Of a stretch of DNA of 64,000 nucleotides, positions 25,320-34,252 are shown one piece after another. Each line of letters opens with the position of its first letter. Within the stretch, counting starts at the first letter, position 1. The notes under the pieces are model-generated. The model was given only the letters and a program-made list of their open reading frames with translations. It was not told the origin of the DNA and did not search any database. The position numbers were made by a program, and so were the translations under genes. Origin of the DNA: Ahaetulla prasina (taxonomy: Eukaryota > Chordata > Lepidosauria > Squamata > Colubridae); assembly GCF_028640845.1 (NCBI RefSeq), contig NC_080540.1, forward strand, positions 258,960,958-259,024,957, given 5' to 3'.

Positions 25320-25330
25320 AAGCTGGAACT
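25320..25330 (+). other. Primer binding site (self-priming type)
   Basis: AAGCTGGAACT starts two bases after the LTR end CTGACA and pairs perfectly with 25205-25215. I could not match this region to a tRNA 3' end, which supports self-priming. Confidence 0.7.
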
Positions 25331-25336
25331 CACATC

Positions 25337-27076
25337 ATGTCTACCAACCAGGATTGCAATCGCAATACCGAGGGGGGAGAAAACCCAAATGTGATGGAAG
25401 GCCTGCTGCCGGCTGAGCTGGGGGAGGCGTCCGGAGGAATTTCTGCTGACACTTTCGACCCTGAGCTGGAAGATTGCAGAGCTCGGTGGGCAGAGCAACT
25501 AAAACTGGAAGAGGAGAAGTGGAAACCAAGTGCCGAAAAGCTTCCCTCTGGAGTAACTAAAAGGAAAAAGAAAAAAGGAAAAGAAAAACTTTCGGAAACA
25601 GAACAAGAGATAAGGGACAAGCTCCAGTTGGAGGAAGCCTTACGTCTGTTCCGTGAAGTGAAAGTGAGGCAAGCAGCTCGCCAAAGGTATGAATCCCCTA
25701 TTCGGTCCTCCAGGTGGGAGGGAGAAGAGGAGGAAGAGAATACAAAGGGGCCAGCTAAGGGTGATTTCCAGGGTGGTGAGATTTCGGAAGAGCCAGGGCT
25801 GGAAACTCTTTCCCCAGAGGAGGCTGAATTGGATGAGGGCCGGGCGCCACCTGCTGACCAAGCAAGGCCACGCAGGGGAAGGGAAAAACCAAAAATTCCC
25901 CCCATAGCAGAGAAATTTGATGGAAATGCGAAGGAGTTGGGACTGTTCCTGGCGAAAGTGAATGACCACATGATAGACTGGGGGGAAGATTATTGGTCAC
26001 AGGCAGCACAAGTGAGAGCTGTGACTCATAATTTGACCGGAAGAGCAGCTGCGTGGTATGTGTCGTTACATACAAACCACTCCCCCTTACTGCAAAACTA
26101 CGAGCATTTTATGACTGCACTGAGGAGGAGGTTTGAGGACCCCCTGGCAGAGCAAAAGGCCAAAGGTCGGATGAAAACCATCAGGCAAGGGAGGAGGCTG
26201 GTGGCTGATTATAACCAGGAGTTCAGTGATTTAGTTCCCTTGATGAGAGGGTGGTCGGAGGTGACCCTTGTAGACATTTTCAAAGATGGTCTGAATGGAG
26301 ATCTCTATGAACTGTGTCGAGCACGAGCCTCTCCAACTACGCTGTATGGCTGGTACACCCTGGCAGCAGAGATGGAAATCGAGTTAGTGAAGGACCGCGG
26401 CAGAAGACAGCGCATTGGAGGGCCATCCCTTGGCCGTTTTCCAGAAGGAACTTATAGGGACGTCCCTAGATTGGAGGGAGGAAGACCACGTTCGTCTGCG
26501 TGCTACAGATGTGGAAAAGAAGGCCACCGAGCAGCCGACTGTAGGGTTAAGTTGATGCCAAGCGCGACCTCTGGTGGTGAAATGGAACCAGTGAAGCCAG
26601 CGGCTAAGGCGCGTAAACCAGCAAAAGTGGGGGAGGCCGTTGCCAAGAAGGGCACGCCCATCAAGGAGGAGGCGGTGTCGACCGATACTGATGACAGCAA
26701 AACCACGTCAGAGTCCGATGAAGACCTTCTGGTGAGTTGGGCACGGGGCCCCTTGGACATTCCAGTTAATCTACATGTACCCTCTTCGGGTAATAAGGGG
26801 GAACTGCTAGCACTACTCGATTCTGGATGCACTAGATGTATGGTCAGTCCCGAACTAGTAGAAAAAATGGAACTAAGGTTGAGAACCTTAAGTAGGCCCA
26901 TAGCGTTTGCACAGTTAGATGGCTCTGTGGCAGGGGGAGGGCCCGCCCATTTCGTAACGGAACCCATAGAAATGATAATAGGAGACCACCGAAATTCTGA
27001 ACTTCATAGTAGCCCCAGGAATGGACCAACCCCTGTTGTTAGGCTTGTCATGGTTGGAAATGGAACCCCATATTAA
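25337..27076 (+). CDS. gag: Chromovirus Gag and start of protease
   Basis: A 579-codon frame starting seven bases after the primer site. Residues 1-185 are highly charged and low complexity (KRKKKKGKEK, acidic EEEEE). About 190-355 form a sushi-type capsid region containing 'GRAAAWYVSLH' and 'RRRFEDPLAEQKAK'. A zinc knuckle C-X2-C-X4-H-X4-C uses C389, C392, H397 and C402. A retropepsin-type active site DSG lies at 495-497. The frame leaves the protease sequence near nucleotide 26990 and ends out of frame, so the last ~30 residues are not authentic. Gag would form the RNA-binding particle in the cytoplasm. Related sushi-type Gags gave rise to domesticated vertebrate genes such as PEG10 and RTL1 (family knowledge). 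Confidence 0.88.
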   Translation: MSTNQDCNRNTEGGENPNVMEGLLPAELGEASGGISADTFDPELEDCRARWAEQLKLEEEKWKPSAEKLPSGVTKRKKKKGKEKLSETEQEIRDKLQLEEALRLFREVKVRQAARQRYESPIRSSRWEGEEEEENTKGPAKGDFQGGEISEEPGLETLSPEEAELDEGRAPPADQARPRRGREKPKIPPIAEKFDGNAKELGLFLAKVNDHMIDWGEDYWSQAAQVRAVTHNLTGRAAAWYVSLHTNHSPLLQNYEHFMTALRRRFEDPLAEQKAKGRMKTIRQGRRLVADYNQEFSDLVPLMRGWSEVTLVDIFKDGLNGDLYELCRARASPTTLYGWYTLAAEMEIELVKDRGRRQRIGGPSLGRFPEGTYRDVPRLEGGRPRSSACYRCGKEGHRAADCRVKLMPSATSGGEMEPVKPAAKARKPAKVGEAVAKKGTPIKEEAVSTDTDDSKTTSESDEDLLVSWARGPLDIPVNLHVPSSGNKGELLALLDSGCTRCMVSPELVEKMELRLRTLSRPIAFAQLDGSVAGGGPAHFVTEPIEMIIGDHRNSELHSSPRNGPTPVVRLVMVGNGTPY

Positions 27077-28207
27077 CTGGAGAACGGAGTCCTACGTTTC
27101 CGTTCCAAAACCTTAAAAGGGGAAAAGGGGAAACCCAAGAAGGGACCTACCGTGACCTTGCACCAGGATAAGTTAGGGGCAATGATTGAACGGATAGACG
27201 GGGAAGAGAGAATACCCAAGGAATACTGGGACTTGCGAGAAGTCTTTAGTGAGAAAGCATCAGACGTACTTCCTCCCCATAGGCCTATTGACTGTGCCAT
27301 AGACATCCTTCCGGGGGTAAAGCTTCCAAAGCCAAAAGCTTATCCCATGACCCAAAAGGAATTGGGAGAACTACGTAAATTCATAGACAAAAACCTAGAG
27401 CGGGGCTTTATCCAACCGGCTAGGCCTCGTGTGGCGGCGCCAGTGATGTTCCGGGAAAAGAAAGATGGCTCCTTTCGTCTTATAGTTGACTATAGGAACC
27501 TAAACGCAGTGCATAAAACATATATCCCATGCCACTCATGAAAGATATGTTAGCACATTTAGCGAAGGAAAATTCTTCACCAAACTGGACCTGCGAGAAG
27601 CCTACTACAGAGTTCGTATAAAGAGGGGATGAATGGAAAACCGCTTTCAACTGTCCACTAGGATGTTTCCAGTTTAGTACTGCCATTTGGACTGCAGGGG
27701 CGCCGCAGTTTTTATGCAACTAATAAATGAAATACTCCATCAGCATTTATTCAAAGGGTTCTTGTCTACCTTGACGACATACTTATCTATACAGAAACAA
27801 TGGAAGAACATATTAAACTAGTAAGAGCTGTACTCAAAAAGTTATTATCTGCAGAACTATATTGCAAGCTATCCAAATGTGATTTCCATCAAACCAAAAT
27901 AGACTACTTAGGGTATCGCATTTCGGCTGATGGGTTAGAAATGGATCCAGAAAAGTGAAAGCTGTCTTGAATGGCCCCCCCCACGCACACGCAAACAACT
28001 CCAAAGTTTTTTGGGATTCGCAAATTTCTATCGTCAATTCATCCCCTCCTTTGCTCAAATTGCTTTACCAATAACTAACCTCTTAAAAACTAAAGGAGAC
28101 ACGAAACCCAAACCATCATTACCCCTCGAATGGACAATGGAATGTCAGGCAGCATTTGAAAAATTGAAACGACTTTTGCCGCTGAACCTATTTTAAAGCA
28201 CCCTGAC

Positions 28208-29314
28208 ATGGATGTTCCTTTTGTAATACAAGCTGATGCAAGTGATGTAGCGGTCGGAGCCGTCCTGCTCCAAAACAATGCTGATGGTAATTTACAACCC
28301 TGTGCTTTCACTTCTCGAAAATTGACTGAAACTGAAAGGCGATGGGCTATTTGGGAAAAGGAAGCATTTGCAGTTCATTGGGCTCTACGGACATGGAGAC
28401 AATTCTTAGAAGGTTCAAATCATCCTTTTGAAGTTTGGACTGATCACAAAAATCTAGAAGCTCTAAAGACTCCTAGAAAACTTTCACCTAAACAAGCCCG
28501 CTGGGCTCAATATTTTAACCGCTTTAATTTTACTTTACATTATATTCCTGGGCAGAAAAACTTCTTAGCAGATGCTCTCTCACGTTTACCCCAATACAAT
28601 TGCACTCGCTCCGAGGTGGTTCAACCAATACTTCCCGTACAACAGTTGGCAGCCCCAGCAATAACTAGAAGCCACTCCAAAGCTGACCCCTCACTCCCAG
28701 ATGAACTAACCAAGTCGTTTAAAGAAGCTTTAAACACCGATGACTGGTACTTAACCCATTCCCATGAATGCACACTCCGTGATGGACTAGCTTGGATTGG
28801 AACAAAACTATATGTTCCTCTATCACTCAGAGAAACCATCCTACAACGATGCCATGATGCCAAAATGGCAGGGCATTTTGGATTTGTGAAAACTTTGCAT
28901 CTTCTTAAAAGACAGTTTTGGTGGCCAAGTCTTAAAAAAGACATTCAAGCATATGTAGCAAGTTGCCCTATTTGTGCATCATCCAAAAGGCCTCCAGGAA
29001 AACCTCCTGGACTACTTCAAACTGTAGCCAGGCCAGGAACCCCATGGAAAGAAATATCCATGGATTTCATAGTGGAATTACCTGAAAGTTCAGGCAATAC
29101 TGTTATATGGGTTGTGACTGACCTTTTCTCCAAACAAGTCCATTTTATTCCATGTTCAAAAATACCCTCCTCAAAGACTCTAGCAAAGTTGTTTGTACAA
29201 CACATTTATAGACTTCACGGAGTTCCTGATCGCATCATTTCAGATCGAGGAGTTCAATTCACTTCTCAATTTTGGAAAGAATTTTACGACTCATTGGCTC
29301 CGCCCAAGGATTAA
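28208..29314 (+). pseudogene. pol: RNase H and integrase segment of the chromovirus pol
   Basis: A 368-codon open segment. RNase H: 'VIQADASDVAVGAVL' near the start with catalytic D, then the 'WEKEAFAVHWAL' helix and 'VWTDHKNLEAL'. Integrase zinc-binding HHCC: 'HDAKMAGHFG' then 'CPICASSK'. Core domain: first D in 'ISMDFIVELP', second D in 'IISDRGVQFTSQFW'. The third acidic residue lies beyond a frameshift near 29300, in 'CERSNSVLEQYL' (29272-29634 frame). It would cleave the RNA strand and insert the DNA copy into the host chromosome if intact. Confidence 0.88.
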
Positions 29315-29634
29315 GCTCCTCCCATCATCCTCAAACTAATGGAAGCTGTGAACGTTCGAACTCTGTACTAGAACAATATCTGCGATGTTATGTTAACTAC
29401 CAGCAAGACAATTGGTCTGATCTCTTACCTTTTGCTGAAGTTGCCTACAACAACTCAATTCATAGTAGCACAGGATTTACTCCCTTTAAAATAGCTTCAG
29501 GTCAAGATTTTGTTCCTATCTCGGAACTCCCAAAGGAAGAAACTACTGTTTCCTCTTTGTCAGAATGGATAGATCAAATACAAAGCACATGGAAAATGAC
29601 TATAAGCGATCGACGACGCTCACCGTGCGCATAA
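29272..29634 (+). pseudogene. pol: Integrase core, C-terminal part (shifted frame)
   Basis: Holds 'HHPQTNGSCERSNSVLEQYL' with the third catalytic residue (E) and the following helix, then 'VAYNNSIHSSTGFTPF', typical of Ty3 integrases. Overlaps the preceding frame by about 40 bases, marking a frameshift. It ends at a stop after 'RRRSPCA', and a further frameshift separates it from the next segment. Confidence 0.85.
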
Positions 29635-29676
29635 AAACAAGCAGATAAAAGAGGGTCCCCTGAGAATAAATATCAA

Positions 29677-30102
29677 GTGGGCGATAAGGTTTATCTTTCC
29701 ACCAAATATCTTCAAACCACTCAGAAATCTAAGAAACTTGGACCCAAATATGTGGGACCTTTCCCCATAGTAAAAATCATCAACCCCGTGACGGTACAAC
29801 TAGATTTACCAAAAACACTTAGAAGAATCCACCCCGTTTTCCATGTCAGTTTGCTGAAACCTGAACACACGTCTACTTTCCGTCCTAACCATACACCCCC
29901 TCCTATACCAATTCTCATAGAGGGAGAACAACACTTTGAAATAAAAGAAATTTTAGATTCAAGAAAACATAGAAATAAAATTCAATATCTTATTTCCTGG
30001 AAACATTTCCCGTTATCCCAAGCTGAATGGGTGAACAAAGAAGATGTTCGTGCATCGGAAAAGATAGCACAATTCTATAAAAAATATCCTGACAAACCCT
30101 AA
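29677..30102 (+). pseudogene. pol: Integrase C-terminal (GPY/F-like) and chromodomain
   Basis: A 141-codon segment. 'KLGPKYVGPFPIVKIINP' is the GPY/F module that follows Ty3 integrase cores, then 'IHPVFHVSLLKP'. The final ~55 residues ('FEIKEILDSRKHRNKIQYL', 'SWKHFPLSQAEW') form a chromodomain with aromatic residues at the methyl-lysine cage positions F, W and W. In chromoviruses this domain is thought to direct integration toward methylated histone H3 (family knowledge). It ends 50 bp before the 3' LTR. Confidence 0.9.
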
Positions 30103-30152
30103 CTTCTCTTTTTTCTTTCTAGGACTGACGTCCTTGTTGCAGGAGGGCCGAA

Positions 30153-30638
30153 TGTCAGCCTCCACTCCAATCTTCATATAGTTTTGAATGATTATATCAG
30201 TAGATAGAATGTAAAATGTTTATTTCTGTATTATAAACTGTTAAGGAAATGAGATGTATCATGCCTCCGTCCAGGGTGAGGGAAAGGAGCCTATTATGTG
30301 TGTCGGCTGACATAACAGGGGGGAGGGATGATTAACTATTGAGTGTTATCAGCGCGCGCTTTTCTAACCGACACTTCATTCCTAAGTTGACTGACATCCA
30401 GAGACCTGTGGAAGAAGATTACCACGAGGGGCCGTGAAGGAGTTGGCATTGGACCAGACCAGCCTGACCTCCTGGAGGAGGAGGGACAATTGGGGGGATA
30501 TGATATGTTAGCCATATTTTGTCTCAGTTCCAGCTTTGCTTGGCTGCCACCAAGACTGTAAAAGTAAAAGTACTTGTTTTCATTCCAAATGGAGTCAAGG
30601 TGATTTCTTTCCTATTTACCGTCGGAGGTAGCCTGACA
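30153..30638 (+). repeat. Chromovirus 3' LTR
   Basis: 486 bp, TGTCAGCC to GGTAGCCTGACA, with inverted termini TGTCAG/CTGACA. Preceded by a modest purine tract AGGAGGG (30141-30147). Compared with the 5' LTR I see C/G and G/A substitutions and an extra GT near 30297-30302. Confidence 0.95.
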
Positions 30639-31165
30639 CAGCACTAGACATTTCTCCATATTTTTCCTATTTCTTTTCTTTTTATTATAATATTGTCAAT
30701 TGTGGTTCACTGTATTATTTCAATGCAGATTTCATTGCAGTAATGTTTAGATATGATTAAGGATTATTAACATTCTGCTATTTTTAAAGCTTAAAATACT
30801 GAAATTTTTAAAAAATTATGTCAGTATTAATGGCCATGTAGAGCGTGAATGTTGCAAGAATAAGATTATTTAACTTTTCATCCCAAGTTGCATATAGGAT
30901 AAAAAAAGAAAGAGCCACTGCAATTCATCACAAAGTGTTCAAGTTAGATATTTTTGAAATTTATCTCTCTTTTAAAGTATTAGTCAACCTTTCCATCTTT
31001 TGACTGGTGGAAACTTGATAAATATCTCTTCAATTCGCTCAGGAATAATAAAAAAAAATTCCTGAAATGACCATCTGAACTTCCCTTCAAGCTGAAGTGA
31101 AACTATTAATGAACACTTTTTTGTTACCATTGCCATCAACAAATAATAGAGTCAATAGTAGTATC
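30639..31165. other. No recognisable feature
   Basis: AT-rich flanking DNA. Its first bases CAGCA may be the target duplication of the chromovirus. Confidence 0.45.
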
Positions 31166-31173
31166 ATCTAGCT

Positions 31174-31592
31174 CATGGCAGGGGTAAAATCCAGCAGGTT
31201 CTTACAGGTTCTGGAGAAATGGTAGTGGAAATTTTGAGCAGTTTGGAGACCCGGCAAATGCCACCTCTGGCTGGCCCCAGAGTGGGGTGGGAATGGAGAT
31301 TTTGCAGTATTCTTCCCCTGGAGTGGGGTGGGAATGGAGATTTTGCAGTATCCTTCCCCGTCACCCCCCACTAAGTCACACTCACCAAGCCACACCACGC
31401 CCATCAAGCCACGCCCACAGAACCGGTAGTAAAAAAATTGGATTTCACCACTGACTCAGGGTTGTCAAACTCGCAGCCCATGGGCCGGATGGGTCACATA
31501 CTGGCCACACCCATCCCCAGTTTAGTGAAGGGGGAAAAGTTGCAATACATCATGTGATGACAGTGTGTGTTGTTGCAAGTTTGATACCCCTG
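31174..31592. mobile_element. hAT element (CAGGGTTGTCAAACTC end), interrupted
   Basis: The right end GCAAGTTTGATACCCCTG mirrors CAGGGTTGTCAAACTCGC (31457-31474). Flanks ATCTAGCT (31166-31173) and ATCCAGCT (31593-31600) match at seven of eight positions. A second hAT element (31179-31453) is inserted across its left terminus, so the outer element's first bases lie at 31174-31178. Non-coding. Confidence 0.78.
31179..31453. mobile_element. hAT-like element of the 'gaaccggt' group, nested
   Basis: 275 bp from CAGGGGTAAAATCCAGCAGG to TTGGATTTCACCACTG. Flanks GCTCATGG (31171-31178) and ACTCAGGG (31454-31461) agree at six of eight and both derive plausibly from GCTCAGGG, which spans the left edge of the outer hAT element. 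The interior contains a directly repeated 'gagtggggtgggaatggag' segment. Confidence 0.82.
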
Positions 31593-31600
31593 ATCCAGCT

Positions 31601-32330
31601 CTCTTGTTACAATTTTATTAAGGACAATCTCATGAGAGACTTTACCGAAGATTTTGCTGATGTCTAGGTATACTGCGTCTATGGCATTCCTATGATTTAC
31701 CAGCCTAGCAACCCTAATAAATAGTGTGGGGCTGGCATGATTTATTTGCAGCAAATACAAGTTACTTAACTGCAGCATACCTATGCAAGTGCTCATATTC
31801 AAGTGCTTGGTAATCTTCTTGAAGACCTTTCCCAAGGAAACTATCAAGCTGACAGTTTCCTGGAGCCTCCTTTTTATATTCTTTGAAGATGAGGATGACA
31901 TTTGTTCTCCTCCAATCTTCTTAGACTCCACTAATTCCCAGAGAATTCTGATAACTTACAGTGAAAGGTTTTACAATCACCTTCAGGGTGATAATTAATT
32001 TGCTCTGACCATTGAATTTAAACACATTAGCTGAACTAGCTAAATTATGTCCTCCTTTCTCAAAATCCACCATGTCTCCACAGCTCCAACATTCTCCCAG
32101 TGGCACAACCAAGAGCATCTACTTCTATATTTCCCTTCTGAGACAAAACAGCTGCAAAATAGGAATTAAAAAGTGCTGCCACATTATGCATTACTGCTTC
32201 ACTACTTTTTCCTCTCAATGGACCTACACTGCCATTGGTTTTACTTTTGTTTCTAAGATACCCATTTGATATTCTCCTTTTTAAAGATTGCAAGGTATTT
32301 TAAACACAAACCAACCTTTCTGCTGTTCTG
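31601..32330 (-). pseudogene. CR1-type LINE reverse transcriptase remnant
   Basis: On the minus strand around 31610-31700 the frame reads AIDAVYLDISKIFGKVSHE, the decayed CR1-family RT core normally YLDFSKAFDKVPH; its aspartate is retained. Upstream (higher coordinates) lies more eroded ORF2 sequence. No intact frame exceeds ~145 codons and no 3' tail is seen. It adjoins the hAT element on its left. Confidence 0.65.
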
Positions 32331-32604
32331 TTAGCACAATAGTTTAATCTGTATTGTTTATTGAATGTGTTTTTGCTACCATTCTCTCATTACTCTCTCA
32401 GTAAGCATTGCAAATTTATGGAATGATTGCCATATAAATTGCAGATAATTTAATTTGATTCTTTCATTTTAGTGAATAAGTGAATGAATCGAATTAAATC
32501 AAACTTCCCTTAAACTCAATGATGGAGTGAGAATTCTCTCCATATTTGGCTCTTAATATGATGTTAAGAAGTTTTGGAAGAAACATCCTTCTGGGATTTT
32601 TTCC
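32331..32604. other. No recognisable feature
   Basis: AT-rich spacer. Confidence 0.4.
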
Positions 32605-33034
32605 AAGTAGGGAAAAAGACACTGTAAACATGGAGACTCCTTGGAAAGATGGTGTAATGGTGGACAGAATCACATGGTTTGAGTTCCTGAGCAGAAAAGG
32701 GCCGAGATGCTGAGAGTCCTTGGGTTTTATATCCTCTCTGGCTTTGAACTTCCTGGAGCACAGGAAGAGTATCCTGATTGGTTGCTGTCAGAGGTCATAG
32801 CTAGCCTTGCTGGCTGATGTAATCTTCCCAGGTGCCATGTGGGGAGTTTCTGTTGCATGATGGGTCCTATTGCGTTGCAGATGATGGTCCATTGACAAAG
32901 GTGGGGGGAGGCAGGAAGGTGGGAGCAGCTTTGTCTTTAAAACATATTTCTCCATTTCTCATTCAGGGAAATATATTTTTAATATTTCCTAAAATATTTC
33001 ATTCTTCTAGGAGAGGGGTGGGTGATAACTTCCT
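32605..33034 (-). repeat. Old LTR-like repeat (copy B)
   Basis: An uninterrupted relative of 11691-12934. 'ttttatatcctctctggc' followed by 'ctgattggttgctgtcag' gives TATA and CCAAT elements when read on the minus strand. The last ~85 bp, with 'cctaaaatatttcattctt' and 'ctaggagaggggtg', are almost identical to copy A. The family is unrecognised. Confidence 0.5.
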
Positions 33035-33951
33035 TCAGAAGATGAAATGAAAATGCTGCTGGAGAGAAGTGAAAAGAATTCAGTATGCAGTCAAAACAAA
33101 ACTTTTTAAAAGATGCTAATGAATTTTACATTGTACAGTGACTTATTCAAATTACTAGATCAACAACAGCTGAAAAGACTCTATTTTTAAATGGTTTTAA
33201 TTGTCAGGTGAGTTTAAAGAAGAACCTGAAATAAAAGTAGATTTAATTACTTTTGTAAGCCTCTTTTTTCTTATTTTTCTTCTTCTATGGGAATACATGG
33301 ACTTCCTGACCTCTTCAGGGAAAGGCAGGTCTGTTCTTCCTGAAAGACAAAGGAATTGAATATCCTTCTGCAATGCATCAAGAAACATTGAAGAGTTGCA
33401 GAGACAAGAAAGATTAAGCCAATCGTGGTTTGTCTTGGGAAAAATTAAACGTATTTTCATTTATTCCATTCTTTAATAACAACTAATACCACAAACCATC
33501 CATAATAGCTACATCCACACAATATTCTCAGTCAAAACCAACCACACTACACTTTGAGTAGCATGTTATAGATACAAAGGAAACAGGGATATACTAAGTT
33601 ACAATGTGATGAAACCTTTCCTTCAACAGTCTCCAAAATTTGATTGCCATCAGTTTGTTTCAATAAATTAGTGCAATGGGTGGCAATGTCTTTTGGAAGA
33701 AAATTTAAAGACTTTTTATATGGTTGTCAGAGTTTTCTTTATCTGTTAGCCATGTGAAATAGTCCAGGCAAAAAGCATGATCAGGAGTACCAGCTTTATC
33801 TTCATTGTAAGGTTACATTAACAGAATCTTATAAGACTGAAAACATTTCTCCCCTCCCCCATCTCATTTTATTCTCTGGAAATTTAAGGAAGGTCCCTCC
33901 TGAAAGATTTACTCTGCCATCCTCCTTCTCTGGGCTGAGACATCTTTTATA
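33035..33951. other. No recognisable feature
   Basis: AT-rich, no recognised element. Short frames have no domains. Confidence 0.45.
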
Positions 33952-33959
33952 TGCTAGAC

Positions 33960-34244
33960 CAGGGGTGTCAAACTCAATTTCATTGAGGGCCGTATCAGGG
34001 TTGTATTTGACAGGACTGAGTGGTGGTGGCCAGGTTGGGTGTGGCCAGGGTGAACAAGGCCAGCTCAACATCTTGCAGCCCTTTTCCAGTCTGTAATGGC
34101 TGCATGTGGCCCTCGCAAGCTCCATTTTCGCTGGCAAAGGCACAGCAGGCCAGTCCTTCACTGTTTCCAGGGCAGTCCTGTGGGTTAGATCTAAGCACCC
34201 CATGAGCTGGATCCAGCCCATGGGCCTTGAGTTTGACACCCTTG
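33960..34244. mobile_element. hAT element (CAGGGGTGTCAAACTC), perfect TSD
   Basis: 285 bp from CAGGGGTGTCAAACTCA to TGAGTTTGACACCCTTG. TGCTAGAC is duplicated exactly at 33952-33959 and 34245-34252, with central TA. The interior contains 'ggccagggtgaacaaggcc' and 'gctggatccagcccatggg' but no transposase frame. Confidence 0.9.
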
Positions 34245-34252
34245 TGCTAGAC

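Larger units (their letters stand above)
26990..30102 (+). pseudogene. pol: Chromovirus Pol, multiply frameshifted
   Basis: It continues from protease through RT, RNase H, integrase and chromodomain. The RT region 27152-28200 is broken into several frames; recognisable pieces include 'VMFREKKDGSFRLIVDYRN' (near 27450) and the catalytic YLDD at 27767-27778. Several breaks are single-base shortfalls in short homopolymers, for example the G and T runs near 27697-27712. The most broken part is 26.99-28.2 kb, while 28208-29314 is open for 368 codons. As assembled no functional polymerase can be made. Whether the breaks are biological or sequencing errors is open. Confidence 0.9.
24834..30638 (+). 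mobile_element. Ty3-type chromovirus (Tf1/sushi-like), full length
   Basis: A 5.8-kb LTR retrotransposon: two ~485-bp LTRs, gag with a CCHC knuckle, protease, RT, RNase H, integrase and a C-terminal chromodomain, in Ty3 order. The LTRs end CTGACA and the 3' LTR starts TGTCAG. They differ at two substitutions and one 2-bp indel by my reading, so the insertion is recent. The 5' LTR lacks its first bases: the junction reads CCCCCAGCCTCC where the 3' LTR has TGTCAGCCTCC, and CAGCA follows the 3' LTR, consistent with a deletion between two CAGC motifs. Pol is frame-broken, so this copy is probably not autonomous as assembled. Confidence 0.93.

Noticed and set aside
25330..25971. 213-codon minus-strand frame
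   Set aside because: Shadow of the chromovirus gag on the opposite strand.
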